Positions 1-8,775 of a stretch of 64,000 bases of DNA are shown here, in pieces. A model generated the notes under the pieces. It made no database searches. It was given only the letters and a program-made list of their open reading frames with translations, and had not been told where the DNA came from. The translations under genes were made by a program, and so were the position numbers. The stretch comes from Pseudomonas fluorescens (lineage in GTDB: Bacteria; Pseudomonadota; Gammaproteobacteria; Pseudomonadales; Pseudomonadaceae), in the NCBI RefSeq assembly GCF_001902145.1, contig NZ_MRST01000022.1, positions 248,001-312,000 of the forward strand, in the 5' to 3' direction. Within the stretch, counting starts at the first letter, position 1, and each line of letters begins with the position of its first letter.

Positions 1-1
1 C

Positions 2-433
2 GCGCAATTGCTCACGGGCGGCAAGGTCGAGAAGCTCACGGGCGACCTGGCCACCGGTTATTACATCCAGCCGACCCTGCTCAAGGGCACCAACGACATG
101 CGCGTGTTCCAGGAAGAAATCTTCGGCCCGGTGGTGAGCATCACCACCTTCAAGGACGAAGCCGAAGCCCTGGCAATTGCCAACGACACCGAGTTCGGCC
201 TGGGCGCCGGTCTGTGGACCCGCGACATCAACCGCGCCTACCGCATGGGCCGGGCGATCAAGGCCGGTCGCGTGTGGACCAACTGCTACCACCTGTACCC
301 GGCGCATGCCGCGTTTGGCGGTTACAAGAAGTCTGGCGTGGGCCGTGAAACCCACAAAATGATGTTGGATCACTACCAGCAGACCAAGAACTTGCTGGTG
401 AGCTACGACATTAATCCGTTGGGCTTTTTCTAA
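2..433 (+). CDS. Aldehyde dehydrogenase, C-terminal part (5' end outside window)
   Basis: The open frame runs into the window from the left and encodes the last ~143 residues of an NAD(P)-dependent aldehyde dehydrogenase. Visible family marks are EEIFGPVV (cofactor-binding Glu), the [13 protein letters not shown] segment and the C-terminal [12 protein letters not shown] block that shapes the active site and oligomer interface. The catalytic Cys lies upstream of the window. The ethanolamine permease and EutBC genes follow on the same strand, so oxidation of the acetaldehyde released by ethanolamine ammonia-lyase is the inferred role. The family is certain; the substrate is inferred from neighbours only. 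Confidence 0.9.
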   Translation, partial: AQLLTGGKVEKLTGDLATGYYIQPTLLKGTNDMRVFQEEIFGPVVSITTFKDEAEALAIANDTEFGLGAGLWTRDINRAYRMGRAIKAGRVWTNCYHLYPAHAAFGGYKKSGVGRETHKMMLDHYQQTKNLLVSYDINPLGFF

Positions 434-482
434 CTTAGCCTTGTAGCAAGCAACCCGCTCCCAACTTGAAATGCAACCAGGT

Positions 483-675
483 GTGGGAGCTGGCTTGCCT
501 TAATGCCAGTCAGTTAAGGCTTTTTTGTAGGAGCGAGCTTGCTCGCGAAAAACTCAAAGGCGCCGCGTTCATTCAGCAAGCACGCGTTATCGTTGACGTT
601 TTTCGCGAGCAAGCTCGCTCCTACAGAAGGCGATGACCGCTTAACTGACTGGCATTATGGCTTGCCAGCTCCCAC
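483..675. repeat. Composite nested repeat: REP arms around a 157-bp inverted-repeat element
   Basis: Three palindromes are nested. The outer arms are GTGGGAGCTGGCTTGCC (483-499) and its complement (659-675). Inside these is an element with perfect 18-bp terminal inverted repeats, TAATGCCAGTCAGTTAAG (501-518) and complement (640-657). Its core is a REPIN (526-625) starting TGTAGGAGCGAGC. A near copy of the element lies at 34947-35101. The layout looks like a small non-autonomous element inserted into an older REP palindrome. It fills most of the 322-bp gap before the permease gene; no gene is seen there. Confidence 0.85.
526..625. repeat. REPIN core (TGTAGGAGC class)
   Basis: Two REP arms, TGTAGGAGCGAGCTTGCTCG and its complement, face each other across a ~50-bp spacer. 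Read on the minus strand, the spacer closely matches the plus-strand spacers of the REPINs at 27352-27451 and 36127-36226, so these are copies of one family in opposite orientations. Confidence 0.85.
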
Positions 676-755
676 ATTTGATATCACAAGCAATTGCTAC
701 CTCGTTCGGCACAAAGACGCCGAGTCAAAAACAATAAGAATGGAAGGTACTTCCC

Positions 756-2189
756 ATGCCTAGCGAACCCACTGGTTCTTCTGTCGACTTCGAAAAAGTC
801 GGCACCGATTATTTTCAACAACGCGAACTGAAAAAAGGCGCCGCCGGCTGGGTACTACTGGTTGGCCTTGGCGTCGCCTATGTTATTTCCGGCGATTACG
901 CCGGCTGGAACTTCGGCCTGGCCCAGGGCGGCTGGGGCGGCATGTTCCTCGCCACTTTGCTGATGGCCACCATGTACCTGTGCATGTGCTTTTCCCTGGC
1001 CGAGTTGTCTTCGATGATCCCCACTGCCGGCGGTGGCTACGGTTTTGCCCGCAGTGCCTTTGGCCCCTGGGGCGGGTTCCTCACTGGCACTGCCATCCTT
1101 ATCGAATACGCCATCGCTCCCGCCGCCATCGCGGTGTTTATCGGCGCCTATTGCGAGTCGCTGTTCGGGATTGGCGGCTGGATGATTTACCTGGCGTTCT
1201 ACATCATCTTTATCGGCATCCACATCTTTGGTGTGGGTGAAGCCTTGAAGCTGATGTTTGTGATCACCGCCGTCGCCGCGATTGCCCTGGGCGTGTTCCT
1301 GGTGTCGATGGTGCCGCACTTCAACGTCGCCAACCTGCTGGATATTCCGATGACCGAGGCCAAGGGCGCGAGCAGCTTCCTGCCGTTCGGCTACGTCGGC
1401 GTGTGGGCGGCGATTCCTTATGCCATCTGGTTTTTCCTGGCGGTGGAAGGCGTGCCCCTGGCGGCTGAAGAAACCAAGAATCCCAAGCGCGACCTGCCGC
1501 GCGGACTGATTGGCGCGATTGTGGTGCTGACCAGTTTTGCCCTGTTGATCCTGGTGATCGCGCCGGGCGGAGCGGGGACTTACGCGCTGATCAAATCCGG
1601 CAACCCGCTGGTTGAAGCCTTGGCGTTGTCCTACGGCGGTTCCACCTGGATGGGCAGCTTCGTCAACCTGGTCGGCCTGGCCGGTTTGATCGCGAGCTTT
1701 TTCTCGATTATCTACGCCTATTCGCGGCAGATCTTTGCCTTGTCCCGTGCCGGTTACCTGCCGCGCAAATTGTCCGAGACCAACAAGAGCAAGGCGCCAG
1801 TATTGGCACTGGTGATCCCCGGGATTATCGGGTTTGGCCTGTCGCTGACCGGCCAGGGTGACTTGCTGATCCTGGTAGCGGTGTTTGGCGCCACCATTTC
1901 CTACGTGTTGATGATGGCCGCCCACATCACCCTGCGCATCCGTCGCCCTAAAATGGAGCGGCCATACCGCACGCCGGGGGGCATCTTCACCTCAGGCGTG
2001 GCGCTGGTACTGGCTTGCGTGGCCGTGGTGGCGGGCTTTCTGGTGGACCCGCGCGTGGTGATTGGCGCGGCGATCATCTATGGAGTATTAATTGCTTACT
2101 TTGCTTTCTACAGCCGGCATCACTTGGTAGCAGGCACGCCGGAAGAGGAATTCGCGGCGATCCAGGCCGCAGAGGCCGCCCTGCACTAA
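756..2189 (+). CDS. eat: Ethanolamine permease, APC superfamily
   Basis: A 477-residue integral membrane protein with about twelve hydrophobic segments. The N-terminal region has the APC-type glycine-rich first helix (GLGVAYVISGDYAGWNFGL) and the conserved AELSSMIPTAGGGYGFAR loop. The C-terminal tail is short and charged. Length and sequence fit the ethanolamine permease family, and the gene lies directly before eutBC, which supports ethanolamine as substrate. It would import ethanolamine across the inner membrane for deamination. A REPIN-based composite repeat lies upstream; I saw no convincing sigma-54 promoter in front of it. Confidence 0.92.
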   Translation: MPSEPTGSSVDFEKVGTDYFQQRELKKGAAGWVLLVGLGVAYVISGDYAGWNFGLAQGGWGGMFLATLLMATMYLCMCFSLAELSSMIPTAGGGYGFARSAFGPWGGFLTGTAILIEYAIAPAAIAVFIGAYCESLFGIGGWMIYLAFYIIFIGIHIFGVGEALKLMFVITAVAAIALGVFLVSMVPHFNVANLLDIPMTEAKGASSFLPFGYVGVWAAIPYAIWFFLAVEGVPLAAEETKNPKRDLPRGLIGAIVVLTSFALLILVIAPGGAGTYALIKSGNPLVEALALSYGGSTWMGSFVNLVGLAGLIASFFSIIYAYSRQIFALSRAGYLPRKLSETNKSKAPVLALVIPGIIGFGLSLTGQGDLLILVAVFGATISYVLMMAAHITLRIRRPKMERPYRTPGGIFTSGVALVLACVAVVAGFLVDPRVVIGAAIIYGVLIAYFAFYSRHHLVAGTPEEEFAAIQAAEAALH

Positions 2190-2252
2190 CTGCCGAAAAC
2201 CTCGACGCGGCGCCTTGCCCACAGCAGGCCCGCGTCATCAAGGAGACACTGT

Positions 2253-3647
2253 ATGGCAAGCTTTTCCCACGCGGTGGGTGCTCAAACCTACCGCTTCGAC
2301 AGCCTCAAGGACGTGATGGCCAAGGCCAGCCCCGCACGCTCCGGGGACTTCCTCGCCGGTGTCGCCGCCCAGAATGACGGCGAACGTGTGGCGGCGCAGA
2401 TGGCGCTGGCGAATATCCCGCTCAAACACTTCCTGCAGGAAGCACTGATTCCTTATGAAAGCGATGAAGTCACCCGGCTGATCATCGACACCCACGATAA
2501 ACAGGCGTTTGCAGCGGTCAGCCACCTCACCGTCGGCGGCCTGCGCGACTGGCTGCTCAGCGACGCGGCCGATGAACAGGCCCTACGCGCATTGGCGCCA
2601 GGGCTGACACCGGAAATGGCCGCGGCCGTGTCCAAGATCATGCGCGTGCAAGACTTGGTGCTGGTGGCGCAGAAGATCCGCGTGGTCACCCAGTTTCGCG
2701 GCACCCTGGGCCTGCGCGGGCGCTTGTCCACGCGCTTGCAGCCCAACCACCCCACCGATGAACCGGCCGGCATCGCCGCGAGCATTCTTGACGGCCTGCT
2801 CTACGGCAACGGCGACGCAATGATCGGTATCAACCCGGCCACCGACAGCATCGCCTCAATCTGCGCCATGCTCGAGATGCTGGACGCGATCATCCAGCGC
2901 TACGAAATCCCCACCCAGGCCTGCGTGCTGACCCACGTCACCACCTCCATCGAAGCGATCAACCGCGGCGTACCGCTGGACCTGGTGTTTCAGTCAATTG
3001 CCGGTACCGAAGCGGCCAATGCCAGTTTCGGGATCAACCTGAACGTGCTGCAGGAAGGTTACGACGCGGGCTTAAGCCTCAAGCGCGGCACCCTGGGCCA
3101 GAACCTGATGTACTTCGAAACCGGCCAGGGCAGCGCCTTGTCGGCCAATGCGCACTTTGGCGTCGACCAGCAAACCTGTGAAACCCGTGCCTACGCCGTG
3201 GCGCGGCACTTCAAGCCGTTTCTGGTGAACACCGTGGTCGGTTTTATCGGCCCGGAGTACCTGTACAACGGCAAGCAGATTATCCGCGCCGGCCTGGAAG
3301 ACCACTTCTGCGGCAAGCTGCTCGGCGTACCCATGGGTTGCGACATCTGCTACACCAACCACGCCGAAGCCGACCAGGACGACATGGACACCCTGCTGAC
3401 CCTGCTCGGCGTGGCCGGCATCAACTTCATCATGGGCATCCCCGGCTCTGACGACATCATGCTCAACTACCAGACCACCTCGTTCCACGACGCTCTGTAC
3501 GCGCGGCAAACATTGGGTTTAAAGCCGGCGCCGGAGTTCGAGCAGTGGCTGGCGAAAATGGGCATCTTCACGCAGGCCGATGGCAAGGTGCACTTTGGCA
3601 ACAGCCTGCCACCGGCCTTTCGTCACGCCTTGGCGCAATTGGGATGA
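2253..3647 (+). CDS. eutB: Ethanolamine ammonia-lyase large subunit
   Basis: A 464-residue catalytic subunit that, with EutC and adenosylcobalamin, splits ethanolamine into acetaldehyde and ammonia. Length matches the usual ~455-465. The family is recognised from the N-terminal [20 protein letters not shown] block and later conserved segments such as [20 protein letters not shown] and [21 protein letters not shown] strong AAGGAG lies just before the ATG. The last codon overlaps the eutC leader. The product depends on a cobalamin cofactor, which gives the window's B12-uptake genes a possible local customer. Confidence 0.95.
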   Translation: MASFSHAVGAQTYRFDSLKDVMAKASPARSGDFLAGVAAQNDGERVAAQMALANIPLKHFLQEALIPYESDEVTRLIIDTHDKQAFAAVSHLTVGGLRDWLLSDAADEQALRALAPGLTPEMAAAVSKIMRVQDLVLVAQKIRVVTQFRGTLGLRGRLSTRLQPNHPTDEPAGIAASILDGLLYGNGDAMIGINPATDSIASICAMLEMLDAIIQRYEIPTQACVLTHVTTSIEAINRGVPLDLVFQSIAGTEAANASFGINLNVLQEGYDAGLSLKRGTLGQNLMYFETGQGSALSANAHFGVDQQTCETRAYAVARHFKPFLVNTVVGFIGPEYLYNGKQIIRAGLEDHFCGKLLGVPMGCDICYTNHAEADQDDMDTLLTLLGVAGINFIMGIPGSDDIMLNYQTTSFHDALYARQTLGLKPAPEFEQWLAKMGIFTQADGKVHFGNSLPPAFRHALAQLG

Positions 3648-3658
3648 AGGAGCCGACT

Positions 3659-4480
3659 GTGCATCCAGAATTGCCTGACAACCCGTGGCTGGAACTGCGC
3701 CGCCTGACCCCGGCGCGTATTGCCCTGGGCCGCACCGGCACCAGCCTTCCCACCAGCGCCCAACTGGACTTCCAGTTTGCCCACGCCCAGGCGCGGGACG
3801 CGGTGCACCTGCCCTTCGATCACGCCGGGCTCAGCCACCAACTGGCCGAACGTGGCCGAGACAGCCTGTTGTTGCACAGCGCCGCCACGGACCGGCACAT
3901 CTACCTGCAACGCCCGGACCTTGGGCGACGCCTGAGTGATGAGTCGGCACAAACACTGCGCGACTACGCCTCGGCCCAGCCCGGTGGTGTGGACTTGGCC
4001 ATCGTGGTGGCCGATGGCCTGTCGGCACTGGCCGTGCATAAACATACAGCGCCGTTTCTGGCGCGCCTGGAAGAACAGACCCACGCCGAAGGCTGGTCCT
4101 TGTCACCGGTGATCCTGGTGGAGCAAGGCCGCGTGGCGGTAGCCGATGAAATCGGGCAGCTACTGGGCGCCAAGATGGTGGTGATCCTGATCGGCGAACG
4201 GCCGGGGCTCAGCTCGCCGGACAGCCTGGGCCTGTATTTCACCTACAACCCCAAGGTCGGCCTCACCGATGCCTATCGCAACTGCATCTCCAATGTGCGG
4301 CTGGAGGGCTTGAGTTATGGCATGGCGGCCCATCGCCTGCTGTACTTGATGCGAGAGGCGTGTCGTCGGCAACTGTCGGGAGTCAATCTCAAGGATGAGG
4401 CACAGGTTCAGACCCTCGAATCCGACGACCCGGACCTGATGAAAGGTAATTTCCTGCTCAGCCCGGCGGATGACCGATAG
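3659..4480 (+). CDS. eutC: Ethanolamine ammonia-lyase small subunit
   Basis: A 273-residue partner of EutB that helps bind adenosylcobalamin. It carries [20 protein letters not shown] and the C-terminal [20 protein letters not shown] block typical of EutC. I choose the GTG at 3659 because AAGGAG (3647-3652) sits six bases before it. An ATG at 3644, overlapping the eutB stop as ATGA, would add five residues but has a poorer ribosome site. Translation is probably coupled to eutB. Length is within the family range of about 265-300. Confidence 0.93.
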   Translation: MHPELPDNPWLELRRLTPARIALGRTGTSLPTSAQLDFQFAHAQARDAVHLPFDHAGLSHQLAERGRDSLLLHSAATDRHIYLQRPDLGRRLSDESAQTLRDYASAQPGGVDLAIVVADGLSALAVHKHTAPFLARLEEQTHAEGWSLSPVILVEQGRVAVADEIGQLLGAKMVVILIGERPGLSSPDSLGLYFTYNPKVGLTDAYRNCISNVRLEGLSYGMAAHRLLYLMREACRRQLSGVNLKDEAQVQTLESDDPDLMKGNFLLSPADDR

Positions 4481-4569
4481 CGGCACGATTGCGCTTTTTG
4501 GCGTCATTAGGCAGCATCGGGTCACGGCCGCTCGTGTGGTCATACCCCATTTGGAAGTTGAGGCCTGGC

Positions 4570-5028
4570 ATGCGGATTACTCAAGCGACCCTGGAACACC
4601 TGGACCTGTTGACCCCGTTGTTCGTCAAATACCGCGAGTTCTACGGGGCCTTGCCGTTCCCGGACTCGTCACGGGCCTTTTTGGAAAAGCGTCTGCGGCG
4701 CAAGGAATCGGTGATCTACCTGGCCCTGGCCGACGATGACGACAAGCGGCTGCTGGGGTTTTGCCAGCTGTACCCGAGCTTTTCTTCGCTGTCGCTCAAG
4801 CGGGTGTGGATCCTCAACGACATCTATGTGGCCGAGGACGCGCGCCGGCAACTGGTGGCTGACAACCTGATGCGCACGGCCAAGAAAATGGCCAAGGACA
4901 CCCACGCGGTGCGGCTGCGGGTATCGACCAGCAGCGATAACGACGTGGCGCAGAAGACCTATGAGTCGATTGGGTTTCGCGAAGACACCGAATTCAAAAA
5001 CTACGTGTTACCGATCAACGAAGACTGA
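4570..5028 (+). CDS. GNAT-family N-acetyltransferase
   Basis: A 152-residue protein with the GNAT fold pattern: N-terminal MRITQATLEHLDLLTPLF, a central WILNDIYVAEDARRQLVADN stretch corresponding to the acetyl-CoA-binding motif A, and a C-terminal YESIGFREDTEFKNYVLP segment. The usual R/Q-x-x-G-x-G/A loop is altered to RRQLVAD. The open frame extends upstream to 4489, but homology-like sequence begins at the ATG at 4570. Substrate unknown. It lies 89 bp after eutC on the same strand, a linkage I recall from other pseudomonads. Confidence 0.82.
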   Translation: MRITQATLEHLDLLTPLFVKYREFYGALPFPDSSRAFLEKRLRRKESVIYLALADDDDKRLLGFCQLYPSFSSLSLKRVWILNDIYVAEDARRQLVADNLMRTAKKMAKDTHAVRLRVSTSSDNDVAQKTYESIGFREDTEFKNYVLPINED

Positions 5029-5059
5029 AAACCAGTCAGCCAGACACCGCAATATCCTT

Positions 5060-5146
5060 GTGGGAGCTGGCTTGCCTGCGATGGCGGAGTGTCAGCGAGC
5101 ATTTCTCATACTGACCCACCGCTATCGCAGGCAAGCCAGCTCCCAC
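5060..5146. repeat. REPIN (GTGGGAGCTGGCTTGCC class)
   Basis: Facing arms GTGGGAGCTGGCTTGCCTGC and its complement enclose a short spacer with a second small GTCAG/CTGAC pairing. It sits between the acetyltransferase gene and dedA. The rest of the 322-bp gap holds a promoter-like -10 and the dedA leader. Confidence 0.85.
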
Positions 5147-5239
5147 ACTTGATCCGGTGACTCAGACGAAGCCCAACTCCTTCACACTTTCACGACACTC
5201 CCCGCTACAAAAGCCACACGCTTTTCACCTCTCAATCCG

Positions 5240-5245
5240 TATAAT
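5240..5245 (+). promoter_or_regulatory. Candidate -10 element upstream of dedA
   Basis: A perfect TATAAT lies about 105 bp before the dedA start. No good -35 hexamer is found at 16-18 bp (the region reads CACGCTTTTCACC), so this is a partial promoter match only. Confidence 0.4.
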
Positions 5246-5350
5246 GCGGACCTCTCAAGGTTGTAAGACCCACGACATACACTTGTAGCCTTATTACCCG
5301 TCGTCCCCGCACTGGCCTGCTGAGCCGGGCCTTTCACACAGGTGCCATCC

Positions 5351-6007
5351 ATGGATTTCAACCCGCTCGACCTTATCCTGCATCTCGACGTCTACCTCGA
5401 CATGCTGGTAACCAATTACGGTCCGTGGATCTACGCCATTCTGTTCCTGGTGATTTTTTGCGAAACCGGCCTGGTGGTCATGCCCTTCCTGCCGGGCGAC
5501 TCCTTGCTGTTTATCGCCGGTGCCGTAGCGGCCGGCGGCGGTATGGACCCAGTGCTGCTTGCCGGCCTGCTGATGCTGGCGGCCATCCTCGGCGACAGCA
5601 CCAACTATGTGATCGGACGCACGGCGGGCGAGCGCTTGTTCAGCAACCCGAACTCCAAGATCTTCCGCCGCGACTACCTGCAAAAAACCCACGACTTCTA
5701 CGACAAGCACGGCGGCAAGACCGTGACCCTGGCGCGCTTTCTGCCGATCCTGCGTACCTTCGCGCCGTTCGTCGCGGGCGTGGCCAAGATGCCGTATCCG
5801 CGCTTCTTCGGCTTCAGCGTACTGGGCACCATCCTGTGGGTCGGTGGCCTGGTGACCTTGGGTTACTTCTTCGGCAACGTGCCTTTTATCAAGAAGAACC
5901 TGTCGCTGTTGGTGGTGTTCATCATCCTGCTGTCCCTGGTGCCGATGATTATTGGCGTAGTGCGCAGCCGCTTTGGCCGCACGTCCTCCGAAGCCAACCC
6001 GCACTGA
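5351..6007 (+). CDS. dedA: DedA-family inner-membrane protein
   Basis: A 218-residue membrane protein of the DedA/VTT family, whose members move undecaprenyl phosphate or phospholipids across the inner membrane. It has the FLPGDSLLFIAGAVAA motif and the arginine-rich LARFLPILRTFAPFVAGVAKM region required in DedA proteins, plus four or five hydrophobic segments. ATG 5351 is preceded by AGGTG at seven bases; a GTG at 5342 is possible. The peptidase gene follows after 6 bp, so the two are probably cotranscribed. Substrate is not readable from sequence. Confidence 0.9.
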   Translation: MDFNPLDLILHLDVYLDMLVTNYGPWIYAILFLVIFCETGLVVMPFLPGDSLLFIAGAVAAGGGMDPVLLAGLLMLAAILGDSTNYVIGRTAGERLFSNPNSKIFRRDYLQKTHDFYDKHGGKTVTLARFLPILRTFAPFVAGVAKMPYPRFFGFSVLGTILWVGGLVTLGYFFGNVPFIKKNLSLLVVFIILLSLVPMIIGVVRSRFGRTSSEANPH

Positions 6008-6013
6008 CCGCCC

Positions 6014-6829
6014 GTGTGGTCCCTCAGCGCCTGGCGTCGCCGGCGCCTGCTGGCCAAGCACCCGATTGCCGATGACAGCTGGCAACGGGTGCGCCACCAC
6101 CTGACCTTCCTCGACGGCATCACGCCGGAGCAAGACCAGTGGCTGCGCGAAGCCTGCGTGGTGTTCCTCAGCGAAAAACACCTCACCGCCCTGCCCGGCG
6201 TCGAACTGCACCAGGAACAACGCCTGCTGCTCGCCGCCCAGGCGCAATTGCCGCTGATGAACCTGGGCGACCTCGACTGGTACCAGGGCTTCCATGAGAT
6301 CGTGTTGTACCCCGACGACTTCCTCAGCCCGCAACGCCATCGCGATGCCAGTGGCGTGGAGCACGAATGGGACGGCGAACACAGCGGCGAAGCCTGGCAA
6401 CAGGGCCCGGTTATCCTCGCCTGGCCTGGTGTGCTCGCCAGCGGCCAATGGGAAGGCTACAACCTGGTCATCCACGAACTGGCGCACAAGCTGGACATGC
6501 TCAACGGCGACGCCAACGGCCTGCCGCCTCTGCACCATGACATGCGCGTGCAGGACTGGGCCAGCGTCATGCAAGGCGCCTTCGATGATCTCAACCGCCA
6601 GTTGGACGCCAACCCGGACGCCGAGACCGAGATAGACCCTTACGCTGCGGAAAACCCGGCGGAGTTCTTTGCCGTCACCAGCGAGTATTTCTTCAGCGCC
6701 CCGGATTTACTGGTCAACAGTTATCCACAGGTGTACGCCCAACTCAGCCGCTTTTATCGCCAGGATCCCCTGGCCCGCCTGACTCAACTGCAAGCCAGCG
6801 ACCCACGTTATCAGCCACAAGGCGAATGA
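6014..6829 (+). CDS. mtfA: MtfA-like zinc metallopeptidase (M90 family)
   Basis: A 271-residue cytosolic protein with the HELAHKLDML zinc site near residues 154-163 (HExxH) and a downstream ENPAEFFAVTSEYFF helix carrying the third acidic ligand. These are the marks of peptidase family M90, whose E. coli member MtfA binds the Mlc repressor and has peptidase activity. The start is a GTG only 6 bp after dedA. Length matches the family (~265). Function in Pseudomonas, which handles glucose differently from E. coli, is unknown. Confidence 0.9.
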   Translation: MWSLSAWRRRRLLAKHPIADDSWQRVRHHLTFLDGITPEQDQWLREACVVFLSEKHLTALPGVELHQEQRLLLAAQAQLPLMNLGDLDWYQGFHEIVLYPDDFLSPQRHRDASGVEHEWDGEHSGEAWQQGPVILAWPGVLASGQWEGYNLVIHELAHKLDMLNGDANGLPPLHHDMRVQDWASVMQGAFDDLNRQLDANPDAETEIDPYAAENPAEFFAVTSEYFFSAPDLLVNSYPQVYAQLSRFYRQDPLARLTQLQASDPRYQPQGE

Positions 6830-6871
6830 CCGTACGACGCTTGGCGCATGGCATCGGCGTCAGAATATGCC

Positions 6872-6877
6872 TATAAT
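6872..6877 (+). promoter_or_regulatory. ppa: Candidate -10 element for ppa
   Basis: TATAAT sits 62 bp before the ppa start in CTATAATCGCC. A -35 match at the right distance is weak (TGGCAT). Placement between mtfA and ppa supports an independent ppa promoter. Confidence 0.45.
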
Positions 6878-6938
6878 CGCCGCCACTTTTAGGCCAATCC
6901 GGCCATGTCATATGGCCAACTAACGGGGGCAACGCCCA

Positions 6939-7466
6939 ATGAGCTACAGCAAGATTCCGGCTGGCAAAGACCTGCCGAACGACATCTACGTCGCCATCGA
7001 AATTCCGGCCAACCACGCGCCGATCAAATACGAAATCGACAAAGACAGCGACTGCCTGTTCGTTGACCGTTTCATGGCCACCCCGATGTTCTACCCGGCC
7101 AACTACGGTTTCATCCCCAACACCCTGGCTGACGACGGTGACCCCCTCGACGTGCTGGTCGTGACCCCTTACCCGGTCACCCCAGGCTCGGTTATCCGCG
7201 CGCGTCCAGTCGGCATCCTGAACATGACCGACGACGGCGGCGGCGATGCCAAAGTCATCGCAGTGCCACACGACAAGCTGTCCCAGCTGTATGTGGACGT
7301 GAAGGAATACACCGACCTGCCGCCACTGCTGCTGGAACAGATCAAGCACTTCTTCGAGAACTACAAAGACCTCGAAAAAGGCAAATGGGTAAAGATCGAC
7401 GGTTGGGGCAACGCAGACGCCGCCCGCGCCGAGATCATGAAGTCGGTTGCTGCCTACAAAGGCTGA
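6939..7466 (+). CDS. ppa: Inorganic pyrophosphatase
   Basis: A 175-residue family I soluble pyrophosphatase that hydrolyses PPi from biosynthetic reactions to two phosphates. The signature [15 protein letters not shown] with its metal-binding aspartates is intact, as are the N-terminal [17 protein letters not shown] and the [18 protein letters not shown] strand region. Length is exactly typical. It has its own promoter-like -10 upstream and a strong terminator just after the stop, so it is probably a single-gene transcript. Confidence 0.97.
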   Translation: MSYSKIPAGKDLPNDIYVAIEIPANHAPIKYEIDKDSDCLFVDRFMATPMFYPANYGFIPNTLADDGDPLDVLVVTPYPVTPGSVIRARPVGILNMTDDGGGDAKVIAVPHDKLSQLYVDVKEYTDLPPLLLEQIKHFFENYKDLEKGKWVKIDGWGNADAARAEIMKSVAAYKG

Positions 7467-7497
7467 TACCCGCGCCTCATTGCCACGGCAAATAAGA

Positions 7498-7523
7498 AGC
7501 CCCGTTAATTCGGGGCTTTTTTA
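7498..7523 (+). terminator. Rho-independent terminator of ppa
   Basis: The hairpin AGCCCCG-TTAATT-CGGGGCT is followed by six T residues, 32 bp after the ppa stop codon. Confidence 0.9.
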
Positions 7524-7531
7524 TGGGCCAG

Positions 7532-7557
7532 ACTAAACATCAAGTTCAATGTTTAGT
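7532..7557. promoter_or_regulatory. Candidate operator upstream of the S24-type repressor
   Basis: A perfect 9-bp inverted repeat, ACTAAACAT (7532-7540) and ATGTTTAGT (7549-7557), is separated by 8 bp. It lies in an AT-rich stretch between the ppa terminator and the repressor gene, where an autoregulatory operator would be expected. Binding is inferred. Confidence 0.5.
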
Positions 7558-7641
7558 TGCAGCGTTTAACCAAGTTGCATACATGAAAGATCAAGCCACA
7601 ACTAAGCCAAATCCTACAACCGCAAATCAACGCATGGTTTA

Positions 7642-7669
7642 TTTGATTAGACTTTCCGGCCAGTAAACT
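7642..7669 (+). promoter_or_regulatory. Candidate promoter of the repressor, giving a leaderless mRNA
   Basis: TTTGAT (7642-7647) and TAAACT (7664-7669) are spaced by 16 bp. The gene's ATG is at 7678, only 8 bp past the -10, so transcription would start at or within two bases of the start codon. No Shine-Dalgarno sequence is present. Confidence 0.45.
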
Positions 7670-7677
7670 CTGCGTTT

Positions 7678-8448
7678 ATGAATACATCAGGTGATCGTTT
7701 AAAAGCACTACTACGGGAAGTTCATCTTTCCGCCTCCGACTTCGCCAAGAACCGCGGCGTCACGCCTCAGCACGTGAACAACTGGTTCAAACGCGGCGTC
7801 CCCATGGGCCGACTCAACGAGATCGCAGAATTGCTGTGCGTTTCAAGTCGCTGGTTAAGCGACGGCAAGGGCCCCAAGCACCCGCCCGCCAACTACCTGT
7901 TGGAAGGCCCCACCGCAAGGATTGCAACCACCCGCGAAGACACCGGCAAATACCTCACAGGCCCCGCCTGCCGCCCGGAAAAAACCGACGTGGAGATCCC
8001 TCTCCACCCCACCTTCACCTCAACCGAACGCATCCGCGTCTCCCTGCACAGCCTCCAAACCCTCAACGTCAACCCCGACCGCGCGATAGGCGCCTACATG
8101 GTCGACAACAGCATGATCGACATCATCCAACAAGGGGCCACCCTCGCCATCGACCGAGGCCGCACCCAAATCATCGACGGCGAAATCTACGCCGTCGAAC
8201 ACGACGGCATGCTGCGCATCAAATACCTCTACAACCGCCCTGGCGGCGGCCTGCGCATGCGCAGCCACAACGCCAGCGAACACCCGGATGAATACCTCAA
8301 CCACGAGGAACGCTTCGAACAAAGCTTCAAGATCGTCGGCTGGGTATTCTGGTGGTCGACCCTCAACAACCGTCGCCCACCCGTCCCCCTGGATGAACAC
8401 CTGCTGGGCTGGGAAGGCTCTCAATCGGAACCGGAGGTGGGCAACTGA
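7678..8448 (+). CDS. XRE/S24-type phage-like repressor
   Basis: A 256-residue two-domain regulator. Residues ~5-60 form a helix-turn-helix (FAKNRGVTPQHVNNWFKRGV). Residues ~130-220 resemble the LexA/cI C-terminal peptidase fold: MVDNSMIDIIQQGATLAID supplies the nucleophilic Ser and LRIKYLY the general-base Lys. It could therefore be inactivated by RecA-stimulated self-cleavage. No other phage genes are found nearby, so it is an orphan regulator or a prophage remnant. The ATG has no ribosome site and lies right after a -10-like box, as in lambda cI. Upstream DNA is unusually AT-rich. Confidence 0.85.
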   Translation: MNTSGDRLKALLREVHLSASDFAKNRGVTPQHVNNWFKRGVPMGRLNEIAELLCVSSRWLSDGKGPKHPPANYLLEGPTARIATTREDTGKYLTGPACRPEKTDVEIPLHPTFTSTERIRVSLHSLQTLNVNPDRAIGAYMVDNSMIDIIQQGATLAIDRGRTQIIDGEIYAVEHDGMLRIKYLYNRPGGGLRMRSHNASEHPDEYLNHEERFEQSFKIVGWVFWWSTLNNRRPPVPLDEHLLGWEGSQSEPEVGN

Positions 8449-8534
8449 AGTGAATGTGGGTATCATGCGCCGCACATTTGGCAGGGGTCGCTTTTAGCTG
8501 ACACCCTGCTGGCGAAGCGGAGGAGTTCCCGCGG

Positions 8535-8714
8535 ATGCCCCTACTATTCAGCCTGACGCAATGTGGGCTGAGCGATTTGAAGGCTGGTGAGGTTTGTCAA
8601 AAACAAGCTGAGGCAGTCCCCGAGAAGCCGGCCACAAGCCGGCTTTTTAATGCCCGTAAAACACAGTTCAATTACCCAACAGCTGCTGGCCCACCCTTCA
8701 ATCAATGTCATTGA
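8535..8714 (+). other. Possible 59-codon small gene or small RNA region
   Basis: An ATG at 8535 is preceded by a good purine-rich site (GGAGGAG about nine bases upstream) and opens a 59-codon frame ending at TGA 8712-8714. Against coding, a strong terminator hairpin (8626-8648) lies inside the frame, and the predicted peptide matches no family I know. It could instead be the 3' end of the repressor transcript or a short RNA ending at the terminator. The remaining DNA up to 8770 shows nothing further. Confidence 0.25.
8626..8648 (+). terminator. Rho-independent terminator after the repressor gene
   Basis: The hairpin AGCCGGC-CACAA-GCCGGCT is followed by a short T run, about 180 bp after the repressor stop codon. 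Confidence 0.75.
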
Positions 8715-8775
8715 GGCGGATAATTCATTCCCGTTCTGCGCAGCGGCCTGAGGCCTGAAATCACGCCCCAAACAT

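Noticed and set aside
690..755. Sigma-54 promoter before the ethanolamine permease
   Set aside because: CGGCACAAAGACGCC resembles one, but the GG-GC spacing is nine bases where ten are needed.
539..763. 74-codon frame in the gap before the permease gene
   Set aside because: It is made almost entirely of REPIN sequence; similar frames open in the other copy at 34984.
855..1925. 356-codon open frame on the minus strand inside the permease gene
   Set aside because: It is antisense to a clear membrane-protein gene, is rich in Gln, His and Gly as expected for a GC-rich shadow, and has no family features.
5201..5350. Small RNA gene upstream of dedA
   Set aside because: A TATAAT is present, but there is no matching -35 and no terminator before the dedA start.
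5294..6574. 426-codon minus-strand frame across dedA and mtfA
   Set aside because: It covers two genes with intact motifs on the plus strand; composition is that of an antisense shadow.
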